Shown: one piece after another, positions 7,829 to 16,434 of the stretch
Position numbering within the stretch: position 1 is the stretch's first letter
Layout: each line of letters begins with the position of its first letter
Source of the DNA: B16-G9 sp964400655
Lineage (GTDB): Bacteria; Bacteroidota; Bacteroidia; Bacteroidales; F082
Assembly (NCBI GenBank): GCA_964400655.1
Contig: CAYNVN010000117.1
Span: 1-38,410 of the forward strand
Length of the DNA stretch: 38,410 nucleotides
Reading direction: 5' to 3'
The notes under the pieces: generated by a model
The model's database searches: none
The model's input: the letters and a program-made list of their open reading frames with translations, nothing else
Told to the model about the DNA's origin: nothing
Position numbers and translations under genes: made by a program

Positions 7829-8461
7829 ATGAAAATTAAAACAATCATTTTGCTTTTAACCGTTACACTGCTTTATGCCTCCTGCTCCGATAAAAAGAGA
7901 TCGTTTTGGGAGAACGGAATGGTTAAATCGGAATTGGAATATAAAAACAATAAACTAAACGGTAAGGCCGTATGGTTTTACGACAACGGAAACAAAGAGC
8001 AGGAAGCTGTTTACAAAGAGAACAAACTGGATGGTGAAATGATTCGCTGGCACCGCAACGGAACCGTTGAATCAAAATCGTTCTACAAAGCAGGCAAACT
8101 TAACGGGAAAGCACTTACTTATGACAACAACGGAAACCTGATTATTGAAGAGAACTACAAAAACGACACGCTGAACGGACCCTATAAACAATGGTATCAA
8201 ACGGGAAGCATAAAAATTGAAGGTTCCTACCAAAACGGTTTCTCCGAAGGCCGGTGGTTGTATTTTGATATTGAAGGGAACATTGTGGGAACCGGAAATT
8301 TTAAACACGGAACCGGCGTACAAAAAGCATGGTGGCCCAACGGCAAGATCAAACATGAAACCCGCTATAAAAACAACCTGAAACACGGTTTGGAAAAGTG
8401 GTACGACGAAACAGGAAAAACCCAAAAAACCATTCAATGGTACGAGGGGGTGATGAAGTAA
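7829..8461 (+). CDS. Lipoprotein with MORN_2/YwqK-like repeats
   Basis: The 210-residue product has an SPII signal with lipobox (L-Y-A-S-C, Cys20). After this come about eight repeats of roughly 22 residues of the form W-x-x-N-G-x-x-K-x-E-x-x-Y-K-x-N-K-x-x-G, for example FYDNGNKEQEAVYKENKLDG and WWPNGKIKHETRYKNNLKHG. This is the MORN-variant repeat often labelled YwqK family antitoxin, although most such proteins have no shown toxin link. The repeats build a beta-sheet surface for binding. As a lipoprotein it should sit in the periplasm or outer membrane. No toxin gene is adjacent, so an antitoxin role is not supported here. It has its own likely promoter. Confidence 0.8.
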   Translation: MKIKTIILLLTVTLLYASCSDKKRSFWENGMVKSELEYKNNKLNGKAVWFYDNGNKEQEAVYKENKLDGEMIRWHRNGTVESKSFYKAGKLNGKALTYDNNGNLIIEENYKNDTLNGPYKQWYQTGSIKIEGSYQNGFSEGRWLYFDIEGNIVGTGNFKHGTGVQKAWWPNGKIKHETRYKNNLKHGLEKWYDETGKTQKTIQWYEGVMK

Positions 8462-8540
8462 ATTATATTCCTCTGTTTCATTTTCTTACATTTGCTATTT
8501 TAACACATTCTATATTTAGTCAATTTTATCTGTTTATTGT

Positions 8541-8570
8541 ATTGTTAACAAAAAAACAAACATACCTTTG
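8541..8570 (+). promoter_or_regulatory. Promoter of gdhA
   Basis: ATTG at 8541-8544, an 18-nt spacer and a perfect TACCTTTG box at 8563-8570 lie in an AT-rich region. The leader to the ATG at 8625 is about 50 nt. Confidence 0.6.
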
Positions 8571-8624
8571 TCGCCGGATTTTTATCCTAAATGGTTATAT
8601 ATTAACATTTAAAAACTATTATTA

Positions 8625-9962
8625 ATGGACTTAAATAAAATAATGAACGACCTGGAAGCAAGGCATCCGGGTGAAGCTGAATATTTACAAGCTGTTCGCG
8701 AAGTTTTGGAAACTATTGAAGACGTTGTAAACGAAAACCCCCACTTTGAAACTGCCGGCATCATCGACAGGCTCATTGAACCTGACCGTATTTTCACATT
8801 CAAAGTACCGTGGATGGATGATGAAGGAAAAGTGAATGTCAATCTGGGATACCGTGTACAATTTAACGGAGCCATAGGCCCTTACAAAGGCGGTCTCCGT
8901 TTTCACCCCAGCGTAAACCTGAGCATCCTGAAATTTCTCGGTTTTGAGCAAATTTTCAAAAACGCACTCACCACATTGCCCATGGGCGGTGGTAAAGGAG
9001 GCTCCGATTTCAACCCCAAAGGAAAATCGGATAACGAGATCATGCGTTTTTGCCAGGCATTTATGCTTGAACTGTGGAAAATCATCGGTCCCGAAACCGA
9101 CGTTCCTGCCGGAGATATCGGCGTAGGCGGAAAAGAGATCGGATACCTGTACGGAATGTACAAAAAGCTCCAACGTGAACACACCGGCGTACTTACCGGA
9201 AAAGGTACCGCATGGGGCGGCAGCCTTATCCGTCCCGAAGCTACCGGTTTTGGCGGGGTTTATTTCACTCAGGAAATGCTGAAAACCAAAAACGATTCGT
9301 TTGAAGGCAAAACCGTAACCGTTTCCGGTTTCGGTAATGTTGCCTGGGGTGTGGCACTCAAATTAAACGAACTGGGAGCCAAAGTGGTTACCATTTCAGG
9401 CCCCGACGGTTACGTTTACGATCCCGAAGGCATCTCGGGAGAAAAAGTGGACTACCTGCTGGAGCTGCGTGCATCAAACCAGGACATTGTTGCCCCTTAT
9501 GCCGAAGAGTTCCCCGAAGCCACTTTCTACCCGGGTAAAACCCCGTGGGAAGTAAAATGCGATATTGCCATGCCTTGCGCCACCCAAAACGAACTCAACG
9601 GCGAAGATGCCAAAAAACTTATCGAAAACGGCGTACAGGTGGTTGCCGAAGTTTCAAACATGGGTTGTACACCCGAAGCCATTGAAGCATTCCACAAAAA
9701 CAAAGTGCTGTTTGGTCCCGGCAAAGCGGTAAATGCCGGTGGCGTTGCCGTATCGGGTCTTGAGATGACACAAAACTCAATGAAAATCAACTGGCTTGCC
9801 GACGAAGTGGATGCCAAACTACACCAAATCATGAAATCTATTCACGATGTGGCAGTTAAACACGGGACCGAAGAAGATGGTTACATCAACTACGTTAAAG
9901 GTGCAAACGTAGCCGGATTCCTTAAGGTTGCCAACGCCATGTACGACCAGGGAATTATTTAA
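8625..9962 (+). CDS. gdhA: Glutamate dehydrogenase, hexameric (probably NADP-specific)
   Basis: The 445-residue length and motifs match the GdhA class that makes glutamate from 2-oxoglutarate and ammonium. The active-site segment reads GAIGPYKGGLRFHPSVN, then LPMGGGKGGSDFNPKGKSD with catalytic lysines, then ETDVPAGDIGVGGKEIGYL. The Rossmann dinucleotide loop is VSGFGNVAWG near residue 235. Late motifs (GPGKAVNAGGVAVSGLEM) are intact. Ammonium assimilation by this enzyme is a major route in Bacteroidota. The gene stands alone, with its own promoter upstream and a strong terminator 20 nt downstream. NADP use is inferred from family type, not from a decisive residue. Confidence 0.95.
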   Translation: MDLNKIMNDLEARHPGEAEYLQAVREVLETIEDVVNENPHFETAGIIDRLIEPDRIFTFKVPWMDDEGKVNVNLGYRVQFNGAIGPYKGGLRFHPSVNLSILKFLGFEQIFKNALTTLPMGGGKGGSDFNPKGKSDNEIMRFCQAFMLELWKIIGPETDVPAGDIGVGGKEIGYLYGMYKKLQREHTGVLTGKGTAWGGSLIRPEATGFGGVYFTQEMLKTKNDSFEGKTVTVSGFGNVAWGVALKLNELGAKVVTISGPDGYVYDPEGISGEKVDYLLELRASNQDIVAPYAEEFPEATFYPGKTPWEVKCDIAMPCATQNELNGEDAKKLIENGVQVVAEVSNMGCTPEAIEAFHKNKVLFGPGKAVNAGGVAVSGLEMTQNSMKINWLADEVDAKLHQIMKSIHDVAVKHGTEEDGYINYVKGANVAGFLKVANAMYDQGII

Positions 9963-9981
9963 AAAATAATTTTTTTTACTT

Positions 9982-10016
9982 AAAGAGCCGTTTCAAAAAA
10001 AGAGACGGCTCTTTTT
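9982..10016 (+). terminator. Rho-independent terminator of gdhA
   Basis: AAAGAGCCGTTTC pairs with GAGACGGCTCTTT (13 bp, one G-T pair) around a short A-rich loop, followed by T residues. The A-rich stem base could serve both strands. Confidence 0.9.
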
Positions 10017-10077
10017 ATTTAAAAACATAAACCATAGTTTCTCATTCTTCATTATCTTGCAGCCTTAAAATAAACGT

Positions 10078-11106
10078 ATGGAATTTACCGCGAAACAAAT
10101 AGCCGAAGCCCTTCAGGGCACCGTTGACGGTGATGCAAACATTACTGTTTCAACACTTTCAAAAATCGAAGAAGGAAAACCGGGATCCCTTAGCTTTTTG
10201 GCAAACCCGGCCTACGAAAAATATATTTACGATACGGATGCTTCGTTAATTATCGTCAACCGGGATTTCAAACCCGAAAAGGAAATTAAAGCCACCCTTA
10301 TCCGTGTAAAAGATGCTTACATGGCTTTTGCCGCTCTGCTGGAACTTTATCAGCAAAGTAAACCAAAAAAAACGGGCATCTCTCCAAAAGCTTCCATCTC
10401 TGAAACAGCCAAAACAGGCAGCAATGTGTACATTGGCGCATTTGTTTCAATAGGCGAAAACAGCGTAATAGGCAACAACTGCATGATTCATCCCAACACT
10501 ACCATTGGCGACAATGTTAAAATAGGTGATAACACCACCGTTTTTGCCAATGTTACCATTTACGACGACTGCATTATCGGAAATGAGTGTACCCTGCATG
10601 CCGGTGCGGTTATCGGTGCCGATGGTTTCGGTTTTGCTCCCCAACAGGATGCCGACTTTAAGAAAGTTCCTCAAATTGGTAATGTTATTTTGGAAGACCG
10701 CGTTGAAATAGGTGCCAACACCACCATCGACAGGGCTACCCTCGGCTCAACCATCATTAAAAGAGGGGTTAAACTCGATAACCATATACAAATTGCCCAC
10801 AACGTTGTTATTGGCGAAAACACGGTAATAGCTGCACAAACAGGCATCTCCGGTTCAACAAAAATCGGTAAAAACTGCATGATTGGCGGACAGGTTGGTT
10901 TAATAGGCCATATCACCATTGCCGATGAAGTTAAAATTGCCGCCCAGTCGGGAATCGGTAAAAGTATTACCAAAAAAGGTTCTGTTTGGGAAGGTTCACC
11001 CGCTTTCAATGCCCGCGATTTTCAAAGGTCGTACATTCACTATCGCAAACTTGACCAACTGGTTAAACGGGTAAACAACCTTGAGCATAAACTTAAAAAA
11101 GAGTAA
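10078..11106 (+). CDS. lpxD: UDP-3-O-acylglucosamine N-acyltransferase
   Basis: The 342-residue protein matches LpxD length (E. coli 341). It has an N-terminal uridine-binding domain (about 1-100, with GSLSFLANPAYEKYIY), a left-handed beta-helix of hexapeptide repeats (about 100-300), and a C-terminal helical tail (LDQLVKRVNNLEHKLKK). The catalytic His is His241 in DNHIQIAHNVVIG; GADGFGFAP near 180-188 is typical. It adds the second 3-hydroxyacyl chain from acyl-ACP in lipid A synthesis in the cytoplasm. It leads the block lpxD-lpxC-fabZ-lpxA-efp. A second, divergent LpxD-like gene lies at 14042. Confidence 0.95.
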   Translation: MEFTAKQIAEALQGTVDGDANITVSTLSKIEEGKPGSLSFLANPAYEKYIYDTDASLIIVNRDFKPEKEIKATLIRVKDAYMAFAALLELYQQSKPKKTGISPKASISETAKTGSNVYIGAFVSIGENSVIGNNCMIHPNTTIGDNVKIGDNTTVFANVTIYDDCIIGNECTLHAGAVIGADGFGFAPQQDADFKKVPQIGNVILEDRVEIGANTTIDRATLGSTIIKRGVKLDNHIQIAHNVVIGENTVIAAQTGISGSTKIGKNCMIGGQVGLIGHITIADEVKIAAQSGIGKSITKKGSVWEGSPAFNARDFQRSYIHYRKLDQLVKRVNNLEHKLKKE

Positions 11107-11198
11107 TTTGGGATTACCATATAATTTTTTTCATTTCGCCAATTCAATCCGCTATAAAGCAAAGTTTTAAACACTCCTGCGGATTAAACATTTTTTCT

Positions 11199-11206
11199 TA
11201 CTTTTG
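11199..11206 (+). promoter_or_regulatory. -7 box upstream of lpxC
   Basis: A perfect TACTTTTG, followed by CACC, lies 43 nt before the lpxC ATG, within the 143-nt gap after lpxD. It suggests lpxC onward can be transcribed independently. A 7-bp inverted repeat (AATCCGC at 11146-11152, GCGGATT at 11179-11185) brackets the expected -33 position. Confidence 0.5.
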
Positions 11207-11249
11207 CACCTTTAATTAAAACAGATGAAATTCATCATTACTACTTTTA

Positions 11250-12164
11250 ATGGCTGAAAAACAAAAAACAATAAAGAGTGCGGTTTCCATCACCGGAACC
11301 GGGCTCCATACCGGCCAGGAAGGGACTCTTACCTTTCATCCGGCTCCCGAAAACCACGGCATTAAATTTAGACGGGTTGATATTAAACAACAACCTGTTG
11401 TTGATGCCACCATTGACCATGTGATTGGAACCGACAGAGGTACCACCCTCGGCATTAACGGTACACGGATTTATACCATTGAACATGTTTTGGCTTCGTT
11501 AACGGGACTGGGCATCGACAATGTATTGATTGACATCGACATGGAAGAAATTCCAATTAAAGACGGATCATCATCCTATTTTGTTGCCGCCCTCGAAAAA
11601 GCAGGTATCGAAGAACAAAATGCCGAAAAAGAGGTTCTGATTATAACCAAAAAAACCGAATTTGAAATTCCGGAAAAAAAGATAAAAATATCGGTTGAAC
11701 CGGCTGACAGGTTTTCTTTATCGGTTGAAATTGATTACGAAACCAAAGTACTGGGAAAACAATATGCCCAACTGGATGATATTACAAAATTCAAAGATGA
11801 AATAGCTCCCTGCCGCACATTTGTATTTTTACACGAACTTGAGTACCTGTTAAAAAACAACCTCATCAAAGGAGGCGATTTGAATAATGCCATTATTTTT
11901 GTAAACAAGGTTGTTAAACAGGAAGAGCTTGACAGACTGGCAAAACTATTCAACAAACCTTCGGTGGAGGTTAAAACAAAAGGCATCCTCAACAACATCA
12001 ATCTTTATTTCGAGAACGAGCCTGCACGGCATAAATTGCTTGATTTGATAGGCGACCTTACCCTGCTGGGCAAAAGTATTCAGGGACATGTAAAAGCGCA
12101 ACGCCCCGGACATTACATCAATACAAAATTTACTGAAATCATTAAAGAAAATTATTTATTATGA
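11250..12164 (+). CDS. lpxC: UDP-3-O-acyl-N-acetylglucosamine deacetylase
   Basis: The 304-residue zinc amidase catalyses the committed step of lipid A synthesis. Family motifs are TGTGLHTGQ at the start, the first zinc His in YTIEHVLASLTGLGIDN, and HKLLDLIGDL with the second zinc His and the Asp. The segment GHVKAQRPGHYINTKF, with the catalytic-region His, ends the domain. The protein is a complete LpxC. In many Bacteroidota, for example Bacteroides and Porphyromonas, LpxC is fused to FabZ in one chain of about 460 residues. Here it ends in TGA, overlapping the fabZ ATG in an ATGA, so the two are separate but probably translationally coupled. Confidence 0.95.
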   Translation: MAEKQKTIKSAVSITGTGLHTGQEGTLTFHPAPENHGIKFRRVDIKQQPVVDATIDHVIGTDRGTTLGINGTRIYTIEHVLASLTGLGIDNVLIDIDMEEIPIKDGSSSYFVAALEKAGIEEQNAEKEVLIITKKTEFEIPEKKIKISVEPADRFSLSVEIDYETKVLGKQYAQLDDITKFKDEIAPCRTFVFLHELEYLLKNNLIKGGDLNNAIIFVNKVVKQEELDRLAKLFNKPSVEVKTKGILNNINLYFENEPARHKLLDLIGDLTLLGKSIQGHVKAQRPGHYINTKFTEIIKENYLL

Positions 12165-12646
12165 GCAATATATCCATTAAAGAACCACCCTTCGATATTT
12201 ATGCCGATCCGGTATATGATATAAATGATATCAGGAAAATACTCCCCCACCGTCCCCCGTTTCTTTTGGTTGACAGGGTACTTTACCTTGACGACGAATA
12301 CATTGTGGCCATGAAAAGCGTTACCATGAACGAACCCTTTTTTACCGGCCATTTTCCGGACGAACCCATTATGCCGGGCGTATTGCAGGTGGAAGCACTG
12401 GCACAGGCCGGCGGAATTTTTGTTTTAAATTCGGTACCCGACCCTGAAAATTACTCTACCTACTTCCTTAAAATATCTGATGTAAGATTTCGTTCTAAAG
12501 TTGTACCCGGTGATGTAATGGTATTCTCTCTTAAATTAACCGGCCCCATTAAACGGGGTATCTGTACCACTTACGGCAAAATTTTTGTTGGCGATAAAGT
12601 AGTTATGGAAGGATACTTAACAGCACAAATAGTAAAAAACAAGTAA
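12161..12646 (+). CDS. fabZ: 3-hydroxyacyl-ACP dehydratase FabZ
   Basis: The 161-residue hot-dog-fold dehydratase shows ILPHRPPFLLVDRV and the active-site HFPDEPIMPGVLQVEALAQAGG (His and Glu). It removes water from 3-hydroxyacyl-ACP in fatty acid synthesis and competes with LpxA and LpxD for the same substrate, which explains its place inside the lipid A block. The N-terminal extension (KEPPFDIYADPVYDINDIRK) resembles the linker that joins LpxC to FabZ in fused proteins of the phylum. This suggests that the gene pair derives from a fusion or reflects the pre-fusion state. It starts inside the lpxC stop (ATGA) in the -1 frame relative to lpxC. Confidence 0.93.
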   Translation: MSNISIKEPPFDIYADPVYDINDIRKILPHRPPFLLVDRVLYLDDEYIVAMKSVTMNEPFFTGHFPDEPIMPGVLQVEALAQAGGIFVLNSVPDPENYSTYFLKISDVRFRSKVVPGDVMVFSLKLTGPIKRGICTTYGKIFVGDKVVMEGYLTAQIVKNK

Positions 12647-12658
12647 CATACAAGCGCG

Positions 12659-13453
12659 ATGAATCAGCCATTGGCATACGTTCACCCTCAGGCTAAAATT
12701 GCACCCAATGTGGTTATCGAACCTTTTGTTAACATCGAAAAAAATGTTGTTATCGAAGAAGGAACATGGATTGGTTCCAACGTTACCATAATGGAGGGAG
12801 CACGAATTGGTAAAAACTGTAAAATATTTCCGGGAGCGGTAATTTCGGCCATTCCGCAGGATTTAAAATTTGCAGGTGAAGAAACCATTGTAAAAATCGG
12901 TGATAACACCACCATCAGAGAATATGTAACCATCAACAGAGGCACCAAAGCCAGTACCGAAACGGTAATTGGTAACAACTGCTTATTGATGGCCTATGTG
13001 CATATTGCCCACGATTGCATACTGGGCGACCATGTTATCCTTGCTAATGCCTGTAACCTTGCAGGACATATCGAAATTGACGACTGGGCAATTGTAGGTG
13101 GTTTGTCGGCCGTTCACCAGTTTGTTCACATCGGAGCACACACCATGATTTCGGGTGGAAGCCTTGTACGGAAAGATGTTCCTCCCTACACCAAAGCGGG
13201 CCGTGAACCGGTGGCATTTGTGGGAGTAAACTCCATCGGCCTTCGTCGTCGCGGGTTTACCAACGAACGCATCAACGAAATCCAGGAGATTTTCAGGATT
13301 CTCTATCTTAAAGGCCGCAACATCAGTCAGGCGGTAAGCTATATTGAAGCAACCGTTCCGGCCACTCCCGACAGAGATGAAATTCTCAGTTTCATCAATC
13401 GCTCGCAGAGGGGCATTATGAAAGGATATACAAGAGTAAAAGAAAGAGTATAA
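12659..13453 (+). CDS. lpxA: UDP-N-acetylglucosamine O-acyltransferase
   Basis: The 264-residue acyltransferase is of normal LpxA length. An N-terminal left-handed beta-helix of hexapeptide repeats runs to about residue 190. The catalytic His is in LMAYVHIAHDC. NLAGHIEIDDWAIVGGLSAVHQFVHIG and GLRRRGFTNERI are characteristic of LpxA. It transfers 3-hydroxyacyl from ACP to UDP-GlcNAc, the first step of lipid A synthesis. The start codon is 12 nt after fabZ, so it belongs to the same operon. Confidence 0.95.
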   Translation: MNQPLAYVHPQAKIAPNVVIEPFVNIEKNVVIEEGTWIGSNVTIMEGARIGKNCKIFPGAVISAIPQDLKFAGEETIVKIGDNTTIREYVTINRGTKASTETVIGNNCLLMAYVHIAHDCILGDHVILANACNLAGHIEIDDWAIVGGLSAVHQFVHIGAHTMISGGSLVRKDVPPYTKAGREPVAFVGVNSIGLRRRGFTNERINEIQEIFRILYLKGRNISQAVSYIEATVPATPDRDEILSFINRSQRGIMKGYTRVKERV

Positions 13454-13472
13454 AAACAAAACCAATTATATA

Positions 13473-14039
13473 ATGGCAACAACAGCAGATTTTAGAAACG
13501 GATTGATAATAGAACACAACGGAGAACTTTATACAATTGTTGAGTTCCAGCACGTTAAACCGGGCAAAGGCCCTGCTTTTGTAAGAACCAAACTTAAAAA
13601 CCTGAAAACCGGAAGAGTGATTCCAAACACATTCACATCAGGCGTTAAAATAAATATTCAACGGGTTGAAAAACGCAAATATCAGTTTTTATACAGCGAA
13701 GGCGATACTTTTCACTTTATGAATACCGAGGATTACGAGCAAACATTTATCAACAAAGCCATGATTGAAGCTCCTGAGCTTTTAAAAGAGGGCGAAATGG
13801 TTGACATTGCTTTCCACACCGAAACCGAATCGCCTATTTACTGCGAAATGCCCAATTACGTTGTTCTGGAAGTTACTTACACCGAACCGGGCGAAAGGGG
13901 CAACACGGCCACCAACACTTTTAAAGATGCCACGGTTGAAACCGGCGCAACCGTTAAAGTTCCCCTCTTTATCAATACCGGCGACAAGATAAAAGTTGAT
14001 ACCCGCTCAGGACAATATTCCGAAAGAGTAAAAGGATAA
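13473..14039 (+). CDS. efp: Translation elongation factor P
   Basis: The 188-residue, three-domain protein rescues ribosomes stalled at polyproline. The domain I tip reads HVKPGKGPAFVRTKLKNLKTG, with Lys32 where E. coli EF-P has its modified Lys34. The last domain ends VKVPLFINTGDKIKVDTRSGQY, typical of EF-P. It starts 19 nt after lpxA and ends 2 nt before the LpxD-like gene. Its place inside a lipid A operon is recurrent in Bacteroidota and need not imply a functional link. I see no adjacent gene for a lysine-modifying enzyme. Confidence 0.95.
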   Translation: MATTADFRNGLIIEHNGELYTIVEFQHVKPGKGPAFVRTKLKNLKTGRVIPNTFTSGVKINIQRVEKRKYQFLYSEGDTFHFMNTEDYEQTFINKAMIEAPELLKEGEMVDIAFHTETESPIYCEMPNYVVLEVTYTEPGERGNTATNTFKDATVETGATVKVPLFINTGDKIKVDTRSGQYSERVKG

Positions 14040-14041
14040 TA

Positions 14042-14980
14042 ATGGATTTCCCGAAACCGCTTAAAGTTGAAGAGATAGCATCGATAATAGATGCTAAAGT
14101 GATTGGCGATCCCGGCTTTCTTACAAGCGGTTTAAACGAGCTTCATGTTGTTCGTAAAGGCGACATCAGCTTTGTTGATCATCCGAAATACTACAGCAAA
14201 GTCCTTAATTCGGAAGCCTCGGTAATCATTATCAACAAAGAGGTTAAGGTTCCGAAAGGCAAAGTGCTTTTGGTACACGATACCCCCTTTGATGCGTTTA
14301 TAAAGTTAATCCTGTATTTTCGTCCGTTTGAAAAGGCAACGGCATCCGTCAGCCCTTCTGCAAAAATCGGGAAGAATACGGTTATTCAACCGGGAGCATT
14401 TATCGGAAACCATGTAACAATCGGCGATAACTGTATCATTCATTCCAACGTAAGTATTTACGATCATACCGTTATCGGCAACAATGTAATCATTCAGGCC
14501 AACAGTGTAATTGGGGGCGACGGATACTATTTTCAGCGCAGGGATGAAGGTTACAAGAAATTTCACTCGGGCGGAAGGGTAATTATTGAAGATAATGTGG
14601 AAATTGGTTCGCTTTGTGCCATCGACCGTGGTGTTACCTCCGATACTGTTATTGGTGCCGGAACCAAATTCGACAACCACTGTCAGGTGGGACACGACAC
14701 AACAATCGGCCGCAATTGTTTAATTGGTGCCTTTGCAGCCATTGCAGGCGTAACCATTATTGAAGACGACGTTATTTTGTGGGCCAATGTATCCATTAAT
14801 AAAGATATTGTTATCGGCAAAGGCACCACCATTCTGGCATCTTCGGGAGTTGATAAAAGCATACTTGACGGTGAAGGCAAAGCCTACATGGGCGCACCGG
14901 CAGTAGAGGTTCGCGAATATTGGAAAAAAATAGTTGCCCTGAAGCAACTTCCCGAAATCATTCGTAAGAATAACTTATAA
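14042..14980 (+). CDS. LpxD-like hexapeptide-repeat acyltransferase (second copy)
   Basis: The 312-residue protein shares LpxD architecture: an N-terminal domain with KGDISFVDHPKYYSKVL and a left-handed beta-helix from about residue 100 to 280. His218 in DNHCQVGHDTTIG aligns with His241 of the first LpxD. It differs at GGDGYYFQRRDEGYKKF, where LpxD has GADGFGFAP, and its C-terminal tail is about 30 residues shorter. It could be an N-acyltransferase with another sugar or acyl donor, or a partner in making differently acylated lipid A. It begins 2 nt after efp and is surely co-transcribed. It ends back to back with the convergent ligase gene. The acyltransferase class is sure; the substrate is not. 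Confidence 0.8.
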   Translation: MDFPKPLKVEEIASIIDAKVIGDPGFLTSGLNELHVVRKGDISFVDHPKYYSKVLNSEASVIIINKEVKVPKGKVLLVHDTPFDAFIKLILYFRPFEKATASVSPSAKIGKNTVIQPGAFIGNHVTIGDNCIIHSNVSIYDHTVIGNNVIIQANSVIGGDGYYFQRRDEGYKKFHSGGRVIIEDNVEIGSLCAIDRGVTSDTVIGAGTKFDNHCQVGHDTTIGRNCLIGAFAAIAGVTIIEDDVILWANVSINKDIVIGKGTTILASSGVDKSILDGEGKAYMGAPAVEVREYWKKIVALKQLPEIIRKNNL

Positions 14981-16426
14981 CTAAACTATTTTGTGTTCTT
15001 TTTCCGAATCTGTAAGATGGTAAACATCCAACGCAGTCAGTATGGCAATAAACCCCCAAAACGGCACGGATAATTTATCGGTGTCCAAAAAGTTGTTAAG
15101 AAATCCGTGGGCAAAATAGGTAACCAAACCCAAAAGCGACATCATGCTTAAAAATTTAATCTCTCTGTCTTTGGTTTTTATGTAAACTTTAATTCCGGTA
15201 TAAATTACCATCCCCACAAGCAAAATAACAAACAGGCTGCCCGGCAATCCCTCTTCGGCCAACGGCCCCAGATACTCGCTATGGGCATTTCCCTTATCGC
15301 CAAGGTTGGTACTGATAATGGTTTTTTCTTTCGACCGTTGATAGGGTGCATATACAAACTGATAGGTTCCCGGCCCCCATCCAAAAACAGGTTTGTCTTC
15401 AAACAACCGTAACGCCGATTGCCAGCGGTTAATCCGCTCAAGATTGGAAGCATCGGAAGAGATATTCGACATGGATTCGATATGCTCGATAAAGTTACGT
15501 GATGATTCCGTTTTATTTTTCTCCAGCTTATCAAAAATCTGGTTCTGAAAGGTAAAAAACAGGGTAATAAGAGCCGCCACCGTTAAAAACACCCATTTGA
15601 ACTTTATTTTCAACAAAATCAAAACAAACACACCGAATGCGGCACCGAGACTTAACCATGCAGCCCGGCTATAGGATAAAATAATGGCGACGATAAAAAT
15701 CAGCAATACTACCGACGAAATAAAACGCACCCATTTTTTGGCCCCCGGATAGAAAATAAAACCGACAATCACCGGAAAATACATGGCAAGCGCCGCCCCG
15801 TAAGCGGTATGGTCGTTATAAAACGGCGACATAACCCAGTGGCCGGTTTCTTCGTCAAAGTTATATTTTGCATGAACACTGATGGTATAAAAGATGATAC
15901 CGATAAATGCAATAATGTAGAGCCAAAAAAACTTTTTGATGTATATTTTATCTTTAAACATCAACACGGCTACAAAATAAAACGGTACCACAAACCACAG
16001 TCGTGAAACAAAATATTTAACGGAGACAATGGGCAAACTGCTTGTAAGGGTTGTTATCAGCATCCAAAACAAGCTCATATAGATTACATACGACACAGGG
16101 TGACTTGCAACCCGCACATCGTATTTTTTATGGTCAACAAGTAAGTTGGCAATAAAAAGGAGCAATACACCGAACATCAGCGGCTCGGTGGGTAGCGACA
16201 CCCCCAGCCCCATATCCAAATCGCGGATATTAACGGCAAGCGGTGTAAAAAAGGTGATCAGCAGTAAAATTTTATCAAGCGCTATTAAATAGTAATAGAT
16301 AACAACCAATGCTACCGGAAGCAGAAAAAACCAATAAATATCTTTGTTTACCACAAGGTAAAAGTTAACGGCTATAAATACAACCGTCAGGGCATAAACC
16401 CATGCTATTTTGGTCTTTTCTAACAA
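14981..16426 (-). CDS. O-antigen ligase/polymerase family membrane protein (WaaL/Wzy-type)
   Basis: The 481-residue protein is polytopic, with about 10-12 predicted membrane segments. A large periplasmic loop near residues 305-400 carries the Wzy_C motif PVFGWGPGTYQFVYAPYQRS and, further on, NAHSEYLGPLAEEGLPG, with the His-Ser-Glu region typical of O-antigen ligases. Such enzymes either polymerise undecaprenyl-linked repeat units (Wzy) or transfer glycan to lipid A-core (WaaL); sequence alone does not separate them. It is the last gene of the minus-strand polysaccharide operon, 8 nt after the double Wzz gene, so a Wzy role beside the chain-length regulator is plausible. Its stop abuts that of the LpxD-like gene with no terminator. 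Confidence 0.85.
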   Translation of the reverse strand: MLEKTKIAWVYALTVVFIAVNFYLVVNKDIYWFFLLPVALVVIYYYLIALDKILLLITFFTPLAVNIRDLDMGLGVSLPTEPLMFGVLLLFIANLLVDHKKYDVRVASHPVSYVIYMSLFWMLITTLTSSLPIVSVKYFVSRLWFVVPFYFVAVLMFKDKIYIKKFFWLYIIAFIGIIFYTISVHAKYNFDEETGHWVMSPFYNDHTAYGAALAMYFPVIVGFIFYPGAKKWVRFISSVVLLIFIVAIILSYSRAAWLSLGAAFGVFVLILLKIKFKWVFLTVAALITLFFTFQNQIFDKLEKNKTESSRNFIEHIESMSNISSDASNLERINRWQSALRLFEDKPVFGWGPGTYQFVYAPYQRSKEKTIISTNLGDKGNAHSEYLGPLAEEGLPGSLFVILLVGMVIYTGIKVYIKTKDREIKFLSMMSLLGLVTYFAHGFLNNFLDTDKLSVPFWGFIAILTALDVYHLTDSEKEHKIV

Positions 16427-16434
16427 AACACCCC

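Noticed and set aside
7829..8461. Toxin-antitoxin system (YwqK-type antitoxin label)
   Set aside because: No toxin gene is adjacent and the protein is a lipoprotein; the repeat is a general MORN variant.
8398..8625. 75-codon frame overlapping the end of the MORN gene
   Set aside because: Out of frame with the gene and crosses the gdhA promoter.
12150..12170. Programmed -1 frameshift joining lpxC and fabZ
   Set aside because: No slippery heptamer or downstream structure is evident; the ATGA overlap fits coupled reinitiation.
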